From: Lentzea fradiae
GTDB taxonomy: Bacteria; Actinomycetota; Actinomycetes; Mycobacteriales; Pseudonocardiaceae
Length of the DNA stretch: 64,000 nt
Reading direction: 5' to 3'
NCBI RefSeq assembly: GCF_900100955.1
Contig: NZ_FNCC01000004.1
Coordinates: forward strand, 62,001 to 126,000
Position numbers and translations under genes: made by a program
The notes under the pieces: generated by a model
What the model saw: the letters and a program-made list of their open reading frames with translations, nothing else
What the model was told of the DNA's origin: nothing
Database searches by the model: none
Shown here: in pieces, positions 43,041 through 51,533 of the stretch
How positions within the stretch are numbered: position 1 is the first letter of the stretch
Layout: every line of letters begins with the position of its first letter

Positions 43041-43586
43041 TCACGGTAGCCGGTCTTCGGCGGTTCGTGACCACACCAGTTCGTCGACGCCCTGGTCATC
43101 GGCGGTCTCGCCGCCGGGAAGACGACCCTGAGGGGTGAAGCCGCACCGCTGCGCGAGCCGCCGCGCGGCCTCGTCGGACGCCGGGTGCCGGAAGACGACC
43201 CGCCGCAGGTCCGCGGCGCCGAACGCCCAGCCCAGCACCGCGTCGAGCGACGTCGGCAGCGCGTCCTCGTCCGGACGGGCGGGATGGGTCCAGCACGTCA
43301 CCCGTGCCGACCCCGCCTGTGCGTCGATGTCGTGGAGGACGATCCCGGCGACGACCTCCGCGCTCACCGCGTCGCACACCGCCCACGACCAGCTGCGGTC
43401 TTCCTCCCAGCCGGTGGTCGTCATCTCGACGAACCCCTCGGCGCCGGTCACGCCGTCGATGCGGGCGTACCGCGCGGTCACCGGGTCCGCGAAGACGGCG
43501 GCGAGCACCGGCACGTCGTCGATCCGGTCGTCGGTGCGGAAAGCGCGCAGGTAGTGCTCACCCGCGTTGATCTCGACTGGCTCCAC
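43041..43586 (-). CDS. GNAT family N-acetyltransferase, RimJ/RimL-like
   Basis: 181 aa, GTG start. L-R-A-F-R-T-D-D-R opening, R-V-T-C-W-T-H-P-A-R motif A strand region, and R-R-V-V-F-R-H-P-A-S-D-E-A-A-R-R-L-A-Q-R-C-G-F carrying the acetyl-CoA-binding motif B helix of GNAT enzymes. W-A-V-C-D supplies the central strand. Acts on an unknown amine, possibly a protein N-terminus. Confidence 0.85.
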   Translation of the reverse strand: MEPVEINAGEHYLRAFRTDDRIDDVPVLAAVFADPVTARYARIDGVTGAEGFVEMTTTGWEEDRSWSWAVCDAVSAEVVAGIVLHDIDAQAGSARVTCWTHPARPDEDALPTSLDAVLGWAFGAADLRRVVFRHPASDEAARRLAQRCGFTPQGRLPGGETADDQGVDELVWSRTAEDRLP

Positions 43587-43596
43587 GCGGCAGAGG

Positions 43597-44376
43597 TTAG
43601 CTCTCGCCGGTGAACCCGTCGTACCGTTCGGCCAGCCCGTCGAGCTCGGCCCGGTGCGCGGACGCGGGCGTGCCGTCCGGTGCGGTCGTCAGCTCGACCA
43701 CCCAGTCGACGTCCTCGGCGTCGTCCTCACCCGCGAGCATGTCCCGGTGCACCGCGCACGGCCCCCAGCCGTCCCGCAGCAGCTCCTCGGCGAGCCCCTC
43801 CGCGTCACCGCGGTCCGGCAGGATCACCAGCACCGTCGGCGGGATCAGCCCGCGCAACGCCAGCGCCTCGCGCAACGCCGCCGTGTCCGGCACGTGCACC
43901 CCGTCCAAGCCCGCCTCGCGCGCGGCGGCGGCGTTCTCCGCGGAGTCGTCGCAGAACACCCCGGTCTCGTACCCGAGCTCGTCGAGCACGCGCCGGTAGA
44001 TCGCCGGATCAGGCTTGGCGAGCCCCAGCCGCGCCGAGTTGAAGACCGCGTCGAACTCGCCGTCCAGCCCGAGCACCTTCAGGTCGTCTTCGAGCCGCGT
44101 CGTCGCGTTGGACAGCAACGCCACGAAACACTGCCGCCGCGCCGTCCGCACCAACGCCAGCGCCTCGGGAACCACCGACCCGACAACCGCCCACGCGTCG
44201 ACCTCGTCCCGCGGCACGACCTCGGCGATCTCGGCCCGCCACTGCTCGTCGCTGATCTCACCAGTGACCGCACGATGCAGCAACGAAGCCTCGAACGCGA
44301 CCTCCGCGATCCGCGCCGGTGTGGGCGGGTACGCGCGCAGCACACCGTCGAGATCGAGCAACAGCAACGGTTTCAC
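43597..44376 (-). CDS. HAD-superfamily hydrolase with extra C-terminal domain
   Basis: 259 aa from GTG 44376, which overlaps the upstream stop (GTGA). HAD motif I L-L-D-L-D-G-V-L (nucleophile and acid Asp), motif II L-L-S-N-A-T, motif III Lys in G-L-A-K-P-D-P and motif IV F-C-D-D-S. The HAD part ends near residue 190. The last ~70 residues (V-L-V-I-L-P-D-R-G-D-A-E-G-L-A-E-E-L-L-R) form a separate small alpha/beta unit rich in acidic residues that I do not recognise confidently. A phosphatase on a small metabolite is likely. Confidence 0.85.
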   Translation of the reverse strand: MKPLLLLDLDGVLRAYPPTPARIAEVAFEASLLHRAVTGEISDEQWRAEIAEVVPRDEVDAWAVVGSVVPEALALVRTARRQCFVALLSNATTRLEDDLKVLGLDGEFDAVFNSARLGLAKPDPAIYRRVLDELGYETGVFCDDSAENAAAAREAGLDGVHVPDTAALREALALRGLIPPTVLVILPDRGDAEGLAEELLRDGWGPCAVHRDMLAGEDDAEDVDWVVELTTAPDGTPASAHRAELDGLAERYDGFTGES

Positions 44377-44759
44377 CGCCGCCGCCCGTTCCACTGCCCC
44401 CACAGGATCGCCACGGCGGGGATCAGCAACAGGATCAGCGGGTTCTTCACCAGCGTGAAGAACGCGACGATCACCAGCACCCCGACGACGGGCACGAACG
44501 TGCTCTCCCAGCGGCGAGCAGGTGCCCGCGGCGGCTCGGGGAACATCGCCATCGGCGCGGCGAACTGAGGCCGCGGGTCGGGCAGGTCGTGGAACAACGC
44601 CATCAGCTCGCCCCGCGTCTTGGCGGTGGTGATCTTCGCGGACCGCTCGCCGTACTCCTCGACGTCGATGCGGCCCGCGCTCATGTGCTCACCGAGCACC
44701 TGCAACGCCTGCTGCCGTTCGGCGTCGCCGACGCGGATGTCCCTCGACGGGTCGCTCAC
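44373..44759 (-). CDS. DUF1707 domain membrane protein
   Basis: 128 aa. The N-terminal DUF1707/SHOCT-like unit (I-R-V-G-D-A-E-R-Q-Q-A-L, A-G-R-I-D-V-E-E-Y-G-E-R) is followed by a Pro-rich link and two adjacent hydrophobic helices (about 88-105 and 107-121). A paralogue with another C-terminal domain sits at 11156-11809. Function unknown; translationally coupled to the HAD gene. Confidence 0.85.
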   Translation of the reverse strand: MSDPSRDIRVGDAERQQALQVLGEHMSAGRIDVEEYGERSAKITTAKTRGELMALFHDLPDPRPQFAAPMAMFPEPPRAPARRWESTFVPVVGVLVIVAFFTLVKNPLILLLIPAVAILWGQWNGRRR

Positions 44760-44838
44760 GTCGTCAATCGTAGGCGAGCGGCCGGGGAGGCCGGGGTGCG
44801 CGGCGGCGGATCACAGCGTTCACCCCGGCCCGCGCGGC

Positions 44839-46605
44839 TCAGTCCTTCAGCTCGCAGATCACGGTGCCCTGCGTGATCGGGTCCCCGGCCGCGGCGGCCA
44901 GCCCCGTCACGGTGCCCGCCTTGTGCGCGGTCACCGGGTTCTCCATCTTCATGGCCTCCAGCACCACGATCAGGTCACCCGCCTCGACGGTCTGCCCGTC
45001 CTCGACGGCCACCTTCACGATCGTGCCCTGCATCGGCGCGGCCACCGCGTCACCGGACACGGCGGCGCCACCGCCACCGGCGCGCTTGGCCTTCGGCTTC
45101 TTCGCGGCGGCACCGGCGGCCGGACGGGTGCCGACGGCCAGGTCACCGGGCAGCGACACCTCCAGCCGCCGTCCACCGACCTCGACGACGACGGTCTGGC
45201 GCGGCGCGTCCTCCGCGACCTCGCCGGAACCGGTGAAGGGCGGGATCCGGTTGTCGAACTCCGTCTCGATCCAGCGCGTGTGGACGGTGAAGCCCTCGGG
45301 CTTCTCGGCGGTGAAGGCCGCGTCGCGCACGATCGCGCGGTGGAACGGCAGCACCGTCGCCATGCCGTCGACGACCATCTCGTCCAGGGCGCGGCGGGCG
45401 CGGGCCAGGGCCTCGTCGCGGGTCTCGCCGGTGACGATCAGCTTGGCGAGCAGCGAGTCGAACTGGCCGCCGATGACCGAGCCGGACTCGACGCCCGCGT
45501 CCACGCGGACACCGGGGCCGGACGGCGCCACGAACGACGTGACCGTGCCGGGCGCGGGCAGGAAGCCGCGGCCCGCGTCCTCGCCGTTGATGCGGAACTC
45601 GATCGAGTGCGCGCGCGGGGCCGGGTCCTCGGTGAAGCGCAGCTTCTCGCCGGCCGCGATGCGGAACTGCTCGCGCACCAGGTCGATGCCCGTCGTCTCC
45701 TCCGAGACCGGGTGTTCGACCTGCAGGCGGGTGTTGACCTCCAGGAACGAGATCGACCCGTCGAGGCCCACGAGGTACTCGACGGTGCCGGCGCCGTGGT
45801 AGCCGGCCTCCAGGCAGATGGCGCGGGCGGAGGAGTGGATCGTGGCGCGCTGCTCGTCGGTCAGGAACGGCGCGGGGGCCTCCTCGACGAGCTTCTGGTG
45901 GCGGCGCTGGAGGGAGCAGTCGCGGGTGCCGACGACGATGACGTTGCCGTGGGTGTCGGCGAGGACCTGGGCCTCGACGTGGCGCGGCTTGTCGAGGTAG
46001 CGCTCGACGAAGCACTCGCCGCGGCCGAACGCCGTGACGGCCTCGCGCACGGCCGAGTCGAACAGCTCGGGGATCTCCTCGATCGTCCGCGCGACCTTCA
46101 GGCCGCGACCGCCACCGCCGAACGCCGCCTTGATCGCGACGGGGAGACCGTGCTCCCGCGCGAACGCGACGACCTCGTCCGGGCCGGACACGGGGTCCTT
46201 GGTGCCGGGCACCAGCGGTGCGCCGGCGCGGGTGGCGATGTGCCGTGCGGTCACCTTGTCGCCGAGGTCGCGGATCGCCTGCGGGGTCGGGCCGATCCAC
46301 ACCAGGCCCGCGTCGAGCACGGCCTGCGCGAAGTCGGCGTTCTCGGACAGGAAGCCGTAGCCGGGGTGCACGGCGTCCGCTCCGGACTGCGCGGCGGCGC
46401 CGAGGACCTTCTCGATCGACAGGTAGCTCTCGCCGGGGGTGCTGCCGCCGAGGGCGAACGCCTCGTCGGCGAGCCGGACGAACGGCGCGTCGCGGTCGGG
46501 GTCGGCGTAGACGGCGACGCTCGTGAGACCGGCGTCACGGCAGGCGCGGATGACCCGGACGGCGATCTCACCGCGGTTGGCGATGAGGACCTTGCGCAGC
46601 GACAC
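44839..46605 (-). CDS. accA3: Acyl-CoA carboxylase alpha subunit (biotin carboxylase plus BCCP)
   Basis: 588 aa, GTG start with AGGAGG upstream. Biotin carboxylase ~1-450: [15 protein letters not shown]-grasp glycine loop [10 protein letters not shown], and [10 protein letters not shown]. The C-terminal biotinyl domain carries E-A-M-K-M with Lys553 biotinylated. It supplies carboxybiotin to beta subunits for acetyl-CoA or propionyl-CoA carboxylation. The beta and epsilon genes lie 8 kb away (55 kb region) with birA, as in M. tuberculosis where accA3 is shared. Confidence 0.96.
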   Translation of the reverse strand: MSLRKVLIANRGEIAVRVIRACRDAGLTSVAVYADPDRDAPFVRLADEAFALGGSTPGESYLSIEKVLGAAAQSGADAVHPGYGFLSENADFAQAVLDAGLVWIGPTPQAIRDLGDKVTARHIATRAGAPLVPGTKDPVSGPDEVVAFAREHGLPVAIKAAFGGGGRGLKVARTIEEIPELFDSAVREAVTAFGRGECFVERYLDKPRHVEAQVLADTHGNVIVVGTRDCSLQRRHQKLVEEAPAPFLTDEQRATIHSSARAICLEAGYHGAGTVEYLVGLDGSISFLEVNTRLQVEHPVSEETTGIDLVREQFRIAAGEKLRFTEDPAPRAHSIEFRINGEDAGRGFLPAPGTVTSFVAPSGPGVRVDAGVESGSVIGGQFDSLLAKLIVTGETRDEALARARRALDEMVVDGMATVLPFHRAIVRDAAFTAEKPEGFTVHTRWIETEFDNRIPPFTGSGEVAEDAPRQTVVVEVGGRRLEVSLPGDLAVGTRPAAGAAAKKPKAKRAGGGGAAVSGDAVAAPMQGTIVKVAVEDGQTVEAGDLIVVLEAMKMENPVTAHKAGTVTGLAAAAGDPITQGTVICELKD

Positions 46606-46730
46606 GGCGTCGTACCTCCTGCTGGGACCGATAATTACGGCTCTGGCTGGTGCCGCAGTCTACGGAAATCAGCGAACCCGGAGAGGGAGAGACGGCTCAC
46701 TCCGCCACCATGGTGGCGCGATCGGCGACA

Positions 46731-47390
46731 ATGCGCGATGTGGGTGGAACCAGGTCTGTGCAGGTGACCGCCGTCGCCGCTGCCGTGATCGTCATCGCGG
46801 GGCTGGTGTACGCCTATTTTCAGAGGCCCGACAACACCGATTCAGGTCAATACGGAGCCGACTCGGGAATGCGCTGCGGAACCACCGCGTGTCAGGTCGT
46901 GATCGGCAAGTCGGTGGGGCGGGACCTCGTCGAGCTGCTCGCCGGGACGGGCGGCGGGCGCATCAGGGTCACCGGCGAGTCGGGCCCGTTCGCCTTCGAG
47001 ATGATCATCGCCGAGTCCGGTGCCGCGGTGACCGACAAGTCGTTGCAGTGCGTGGAGGCGGAGGTCAGCGTCTGCCTCGTGCACGGCGCCCGCGGCAGTG
47101 AGCTGCTGGGCGAGGTGCTGGTGCGCAAGGACGGCACGTGGTCGCGTGCGCAGGCGTACCTCGCCACGGGCGGGTACCTCGGGCTGCACGACGTGGACGA
47201 GGACGGCACGGCGGACGTCGTCGCCGTGCAGCTCGCGTGCGACGGCCAGTGCGCCAACGCGTTCGTGCAGGTTTTTTCGGTGCTGGGACCGGATCTGGGC
47301 TGTACGGCGGCGGCACCGGCGCGGGACCAGCTCCCTGGCTGGCCCGCACCGGTGCCGTCGTTGTCGCAGCTGCGCCCGTGCGCTGACTGA
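46731..47390 (+). CDS. Membrane-anchored protein of unknown function with paired cysteines
   Basis: 219 aa from ATG 46731 (ATG 46710 also possible). One N-terminal transmembrane helix (V-T-A-V-A-A-A-V-I-V-I-A-G-L-V-Y) and an extracytoplasmic domain with eight cysteines spaced as probable pairs (C-G-T-T-A-C, C-V-E-A-E-V-S-V-C, C-D-G-Q-C). It includes a calcium-loop-like D-V-D-E-D-G-T-A-D. No family recognised. Divergent from accA3. Confidence 0.65.
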   Translation: MRDVGGTRSVQVTAVAAAVIVIAGLVYAYFQRPDNTDSGQYGADSGMRCGTTACQVVIGKSVGRDLVELLAGTGGGRIRVTGESGPFAFEMIIAESGAAVTDKSLQCVEAEVSVCLVHGARGSELLGEVLVRKDGTWSRAQAYLATGGYLGLHDVDEDGTADVVAVQLACDGQCANAFVQVFSVLGPDLGCTAAAPARDQLPGWPAPVPSLSQLRPCAD

Positions 47391-47400
47391 ACGCTGCGCG

Positions 47401-47557
47401 AGACGTTCTGCCCCTTCTCCCGCCACACACCCCGCCCGTGTGTCACCCACCCAGCTTCCCCCGCCTCCGCTGCGTGACGTGGCTTTAGTACGCGGGGACC
47501 CCGCGTACCAACCACGCGGACGGAAGGTCCCCGCGTGCGGAAGGGGAAACACGGAAG
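47401..47557 (-). repeat. Structured intergenic repeat, copy B (inverted)
   Basis: Read on the minus strand it starts CTTCCGTGTTTC like copy A and shares a 26-bp identical block around the palindrome at 47488-47508 (arms GTACGCGGGG/CCCCGCGTAC). The CACGTCACGC, GGAGGCGG and GGGTGACAC blocks are also kept. The first palindrome of copy A is here a stem with a changed loop. It fills the gap between convergent genes, ending 10 bp from the stop of the membrane-protein gene and starting 52 bp after the symporter stop. Confidence 0.85.
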
Positions 47558-47592
47558 ATGAGGTGCGGATGGGGTGGGGGGTTACGAACAGT

Positions 47593-47605
47593 GCTCCCTG
47601 GGAGC
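47593..47605 (-). terminator. Short hairpin after the symporter gene
   Basis: GCTCC, loop CTG, GGAGC, directly after the symporter stop (47610). Small and without a T-run, so weak evidence. Confidence 0.35.
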
Positions 47606-47609
47606 GTGC

Positions 47610-48896
47610 TCAGGCGGTCACTAGGTCCTTCTCGGCCGGGGTCTCCGGCTCGGAGATGAGGTTCTCGCTGCGGGCCACCAGCACCGGGACGGTGATCTGG
47701 CCCGCCACGTTGGTCGCGGTGCGCATCATGTCGAGGATCGGGTCGATCGCGTAGACCACGGCCACACCGGTCGCGATCACCTGCGGCGGCAGGCCGACGA
47801 CGCTCAGGGTCAGCGTGAGCATCGTGTACCAGCCGGTGGTTCCGGCGGTGGCCAGCGCGCCGAACACGGCGACGAGGACGATGCCGGCGTACTGCCAGAC
47901 CGAGAGCTGGATGCCGAACATGTTGGCGATGAAGATCGTCGCGACGGCCGGGTAGACCGCGGCGCACCCGTCCATCTTGGTCGTGGTGCCGAGCGGCACG
48001 GCGAAGTTCGCGTACTCCTGCGAGACGCCGAGGTCCGTCGCGGCCTTGCGGGACAACGGAAGCGTGGCGCCCGACGAGCGGGACACGAACGCGAACTGCA
48101 GCGCGGTGCCTGCCTTGCGGAAGAACTCGACCGGCGAGGTCTTGCCGACGAACTTCAGCAGCACCGGGTAGACGACGAACAGCACCAGCGCCGTGCCCAG
48201 GTAGACGGCGAGGATCAGCGAGAACAGCGGTCGTACGAACGAGTTGCCGTAGGACGCGACCGCGTTGCCGATCAGGCCGAAGATGCCGATGGGCGCGAGC
48301 AGGATGATCCAGCCGACGACCTTCTGCACGATGTCGAAGAACGACCGGACGAGGTTGGTGAACGGCGCGGCCTTGTCGCCCAGCGCGTACGCGGCGAAGC
48401 CGACCAGGACGGCGATGAAGACGACCTGGAGCACCTCGCCCTCGGTGAAGGCGCTGAAGATGTTCGTGGGCACCAGGTTGTCGAGCAGCGCCTGCCACGA
48501 GCCGGACGCGCGTTTGGCGAGCTTGTCGACGGCTCCGGCGGCGGGCTCGATCTGCAGGCCGGTGCCGGGCTTGAGGACCGTCGCGACCGCGAGCCCGATC
48601 AGGACCGCGATGAACGACGTGATGGCGAACCACAGGAACGTCTTGCCGCCGAGCCTGGCCGCGGTCCGCCCGCCGCCGAGGTTCCGCAGCGACGCGATGC
48701 CGACGACGATCGCCGTGAACACCAGCGGGATGACGGTGAGCTGCAGCAGCGCCGTGAAGGTGGAGCCGATCTTGGCGAGCACGGGCGCGAGCCACGTGCC
48801 CTTGCCGAGCCAGCCGGCGAGGGCTCCGAGCACTAGGGCGCCGAGCACGGTGAAGCCGAACACCTTGGGTTTGCGGTACGTCTGGACGAAGGACAC
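47610..48896 (-). CDS. Dicarboxylate/amino acid:cation (DAACS) symporter, cystine uptake candidate
   Basis: 428 aa from GTG 48896, chosen because AGGAG lies 6 nt upstream (TTG 48911 is less likely). Eight helices and two re-entrant loops of the GltP/DctA/TcyP family: S-R-S-S-G-A-T-L-P in the first hairpin and T-T-T-K-M-D-G-C-A near the cation site, with I-F-I-A-N-M-F-G. Family substrates are glutamate, aspartate, C4-dicarboxylates or L-cystine. A cysteine-type leader peptide with attenuator hairpin directly upstream makes cystine the best guess (inference). Confidence 0.92.
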   Translation of the reverse strand: MSFVQTYRKPKVFGFTVLGALVLGALAGWLGKGTWLAPVLAKIGSTFTALLQLTVIPLVFTAIVVGIASLRNLGGGRTAARLGGKTFLWFAITSFIAVLIGLAVATVLKPGTGLQIEPAAGAVDKLAKRASGSWQALLDNLVPTNIFSAFTEGEVLQVVFIAVLVGFAAYALGDKAAPFTNLVRSFFDIVQKVVGWIILLAPIGIFGLIGNAVASYGNSFVRPLFSLILAVYLGTALVLFVVYPVLLKFVGKTSPVEFFRKAGTALQFAFVSRSSGATLPLSRKAATDLGVSQEYANFAVPLGTTTKMDGCAAVYPAVATIFIANMFGIQLSVWQYAGIVLVAVFGALATAGTTGWYTMLTLTLSVVGLPPQVIATGVAVVYAIDPILDMMRTATNVAGQITVPVLVARSENLISEPETPAEKDLVTA

Positions 48897-48932
48897 AGGG
48901 ATCTCCTGCAACAGGGGTGAGCGAAAAGGGCC

Positions 48933-48953
48933 GTCGGAGCAGTCAGCTCCGAC
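48933..48953 (-). terminator. Attenuator-type terminator overlapping the leader peptide
   Basis: On the minus strand GTCGGAGC, loop TGACT, GCTCCGAC, then GGCCCTTTTCGC: an 8-bp GC-rich stem followed by a T-run. The 5' arm begins within the leader's Cys codon and the loop contains its stop codon, so ribosome position would decide whether the stem forms. Confidence 0.75.
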
Positions 48954-49014
48954 AGCTCGCGCTGGTCCTGCGCGCCAGGTCGATGTGCCTGCGCTTCGTC
49001 AAGTACTCGTTCAC
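48943..49014 (-). CDS. Cysteine-type leader peptide (uORF) upstream of the symporter
   Basis: 23 aa from GTG 49014 (GGGGG 6 nt upstream; the adjacent GTG 49017 is possible): N-E-Y-L-T-K-R-R-H-I-D-L-A-R-R-T-S-A-S-C-R-S. This matches the actinobacterial putative leader peptide pattern L-T-x-R-R-H-I-D-L-x-R-x-x-S-A-x-C found upstream of sulfur and cysteine genes. The single Cys codon is third from the end, overlapping the terminator stem. It lies 46 bp before the symporter start. Confidence 0.72.
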   Translation of the reverse strand: MNEYLTKRRHIDLARRTSASCRS

Positions 49015-49076
49015 CACTCGCCCCCAACGCTCGCGGTGAGGGCAGTCTTCCCTGATCAGGTGAAGTGTGACCAGGG

Positions 49077-49676
49077 CTACCAGAGTGTGGACACCGGAAC
49101 ACCCAGTCGGCCGAGCAGCTTCCGGGTGAGCGGCAGGCTGATGCCGATCACGGACGTGTGGTCGCCGTCGATGCCGTCGATGAACCAGCCGCCCAGCCCG
49201 TCGATGGTGAAGGCGCCCGCGACGTGCAGCGGCTCCCCGGTCGCGAGGTACGCCTCCAGCTCCTCGTCCGACGGCGTGCCGAACCGCACGGTGGTCGACT
49301 CGGCGGCCGACGCGCGGTCCACGACGACCCCGCCGGACACCTTCAGCACGGTGTGGCCGGTGATCAGCTCGCCGCTCTTGCCCGCGATCCGCCGCCACCG
49401 CTCCCGCGCGACCTCGGTCGTGCCGGGCTTGCCCAGCAGCTCGCCCTCGAACAGCAGCATCGAGTCGCAGCCGACGACGACGCACTCGTCGTCGTGCTCG
49501 ACGGCCTCGGCCTTCGCCTCGGACAGCGCGACGACGGTCTGTTCGGGCGTCGGGTCGCCGAGCGACGCGACGAGTGCGTCCTCGTCGACGCCGGAGACGC
49601 GGACGACGGGCTCGACGCCGGCGGCACGCAGGACGCTAAGACGGGCGGGAGACTGGGAGGCCAGGATCAGACGCAC
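49077..49676 (-). CDS. maf: Maf-like nucleoside triphosphate pyrophosphatase
   Basis: 199 aa. L-I-L-A-S-Q-S-P-A-R-L opens the Maf fold with the S-x-S-P-x-R substrate loop; E-A-K-A-E-A-V, V-V-G-C-D-S-M-L and G-K-P-G-T-T-E carry the other conserved residues, and I-D-G-I-D-G-D-H-T-S-V-I-G the final loop. Hydrolyses non-canonical or modified NTPs to NMP and pyrophosphate. Its 5' end overlaps the MFS gene by 41 bp. In M. tuberculosis maf follows accD5-accE5; here ~4 kb of other genes intervene. Confidence 0.94.
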   Translation of the reverse strand: MRLILASQSPARLSVLRAAGVEPVVRVSGVDEDALVASLGDPTPEQTVVALSEAKAEAVEHDDECVVVGCDSMLLFEGELLGKPGTTEVARERWRRIAGKSGELITGHTVLKVSGGVVVDRASAAESTTVRFGTPSDEELEAYLATGEPLHVAGAFTIDGLGGWFIDGIDGDHTSVIGISLPLTRKLLGRLGVPVSTLW

Positions 49677-51063
49677 GCCCGGAGTCTGTCACGCCGCCGG
49701 GAGCGGCCACCCGCCTGAACGCGACCGCCGCGGCGATGCCGACCAGCAGCACCGCGATCAGCAGGAGGAACGTCGCCCGCACGGCCGTGGTGAAGTCGCC
49801 GGTCGAGGCCAGCACGATCTGCAGCACCGCGCCGGTGCCCGCGCTGCCCAGCACGTTCCCGAACTGGCGGGACGTGTTGTAGATGCCGGCGCCCGCGCCC
49901 AGCAGCGACCGGTCGAGCGTGCGCGTCGCGATGTTCGTCAGCGGTGAGAACACGAGCCCCATGCCGACGCCGAGCGCGATCATCGACGGCAGCAGCGGCC
50001 ACTGGGAGCCGTCGCCGAGCAGGAACGCCATCGCCGCGATGCCGAGCGCCATCAGCGCGAACCCGGTGATCGGCAGGTACTTGGCGTCCGCCCGGTTCGA
50101 CCACCGCCCCGCGAAGACCGCCACCACGCCGGACATCAGCGACGCCGGTGCCGTGACCAGGCCCGTCATCAGCGGTGACAGCTTCGGCACGGTCTGCAGG
50201 AACAGCGCCAGCGGCACGAACACGCCGGTCACCGCGATGCCGATGGAGATGTTGGCGACGTTGCCGAGCGAGAAGTTGCGGTTGCGGAAGATCCGCAACG
50301 GCATCAGCGGCTCCGGGTTGCGCGGGGACGCCTGCCACAGCACGAACCCCGCGAGCACGAGCACCCCGGCCGCGATGACCTCGCTGACGGTGATGGGCCC
50401 CGCGACCTGTCCCCACCGGTAGTGCTCGCCGTTCTGGACGCCGAACACCACCAGCGCGAGGCCCGCGCAGCACAGCACCACGCCGAGGACGTCGAACCTC
50501 GGCACCCGGTTCGGCCGCAGGTCGGGCACCCACACGACCAGCAGCGTCACCGCGAGCACACCGATCGGGAGGTTCACGAAGAAGATCCACTCCCAGCCCA
50601 GGTGCGTGACCAGCACCCCGCCGAGCAGCGGCCCGGAGACCGTCGCGAGCCCGGCCACCGACCCCCACAGCCCGAGCGCCGCGCCGCGCTTGTCCGGCGG
50701 GAACAGCTGGGTGATGAACGCCATCGTCTGCGGCGTCATGGCCGCGGCGCCCAGCCCCTGGAAGACGCGGGACGCGATCAGCGCCTCCGCGGTGGTCGAC
50801 AGGCCGCACGCGAGGGAGGCGAGCAGGAACAGCACGAGGCCGAAGCCGTAGAGCCGCTTCGGCCCGAACCGGTCGCCCAGCCGCCCGGTCAGCAGCAACG
50901 GCACGGCGAACGCCAGCAGGTACGCGCTGACCACCCAGATCACGTCGTTCAGCGACGCGCCCAGGTCGGTGATCATCGACGGCAGGGCGACGTTGACGAT
51001 GGTCGTGTCGAGCAACGTCATGAAGAAGCCGACGCACAGCGCGTACACCGCCCGCCACCGCAC
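49636..51063 (-). CDS. MFS drug exporter, DHA2 (EmrB/QacA) type
   Basis: 475 aa, GTG start. F-F-M-T-L-L-D-T-T-I-V-N-V-A-L-P is the DHA2 helix-1 motif. G-R-L-G-D-R-F-G-P-K-R is motif A and G-L-G-A-A-A-M-T-P-Q-T-M motif B/C region. About 14 hydrophobic helices fit proton-coupled multidrug exporters. A 12-bp palindrome AGTAGTACTACT lies 12 bp upstream of the start. Confidence 0.93.
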   Translation of the reverse strand: MRWRAVYALCVGFFMTLLDTTIVNVALPSMITDLGASLNDVIWVVSAYLLAFAVPLLLTGRLGDRFGPKRLYGFGLVLFLLASLACGLSTTAEALIASRVFQGLGAAAMTPQTMAFITQLFPPDKRGAALGLWGSVAGLATVSGPLLGGVLVTHLGWEWIFFVNLPIGVLAVTLLVVWVPDLRPNRVPRFDVLGVVLCCAGLALVVFGVQNGEHYRWGQVAGPITVSEVIAAGVLVLAGFVLWQASPRNPEPLMPLRIFRNRNFSLGNVANISIGIAVTGVFVPLALFLQTVPKLSPLMTGLVTAPASLMSGVVAVFAGRWSNRADAKYLPITGFALMALGIAAMAFLLGDGSQWPLLPSMIALGVGMGLVFSPLTNIATRTLDRSLLGAGAGIYNTSRQFGNVLGSAGTGAVLQIVLASTGDFTTAVRATFLLLIAVLLVGIAAAVAFRRVAAPGGVTDSGRASDPGLPVSRPS

Positions 51064-51125
51064 CCGGTCCGTCCGAGTAGTACTACTGATGCGCGATCAC
51101 CTCTCCGGTCGGCACTCTCGTTCAA

Positions 51126-51515
51126 GTGAAGCGCTGGGTGCTTGTCCTCTCCGAACGCGGTTCCGGTCGCGAAGGCAAGCGCAGACGGATCGCGGCCCTG
51201 CTCGTCGTGCTCGGCGGTCTCATTGGATCGTGGGGCGTTGGAACCGTGCTCGCGAGCGACCCGATCGGCTATGGAGTGCCCATCTGGCCGTTCGCCGACA
51301 CCGCCGACCGGGCGGAGAACGCGCTCCTCACCGAGGTCGTGCCCGCCGTGCGCGGCAACCTGCCGATCGAGCGGGCCGACGTGCAGGTGCTGCGCAGGAC
51401 GACCGCCTACGGCAGCGCGTTCTGGACCCTGAAGCTGGAGGTCGACGGCGAGACCCGCTGCCGCGAGGTCGCCGTCGGTCTCCGCGTCACCAGCCGCCGG
51501 GTCCAGTGCTCCTGA
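51126..51515 (+). CDS. Signal-anchored protein of unknown function
   Basis: 129 aa, GTG start. N-terminal basic stretch (G-K-R-R-R-I) and one transmembrane or signal helix (A-A-L-L-V-V-L-G-G-L-I-G-S-W-G-V-G), then ~90 extracytoplasmic residues ending with a beta-rich part (F-W-T-L-K-L-E-V-D-G-E-T-R-C-R-E-V-A-V) holding two cysteines. No family recognised. Divergent from the MFS gene. Confidence 0.65.
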   Translation: MKRWVLVLSERGSGREGKRRRIAALLVVLGGLIGSWGVGTVLASDPIGYGVPIWPFADTADRAENALLTEVVPAVRGNLPIERADVQVLRRTTAYGSAFWTLKLEVDGETRCREVAVGLRVTSRRVQCS

Positions 51516-51533
51516 CCGGCCGCACGACCTCCG

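Noticed and set aside
51076..51087. Perfect 12-bp palindrome AGTAGTACTACT before the MFS gene as an operator
   Set aside because: Short, and it may belong to an N-terminal extension of the coding sequence (it reads S-S-T-T in frame). Kept only as a note.
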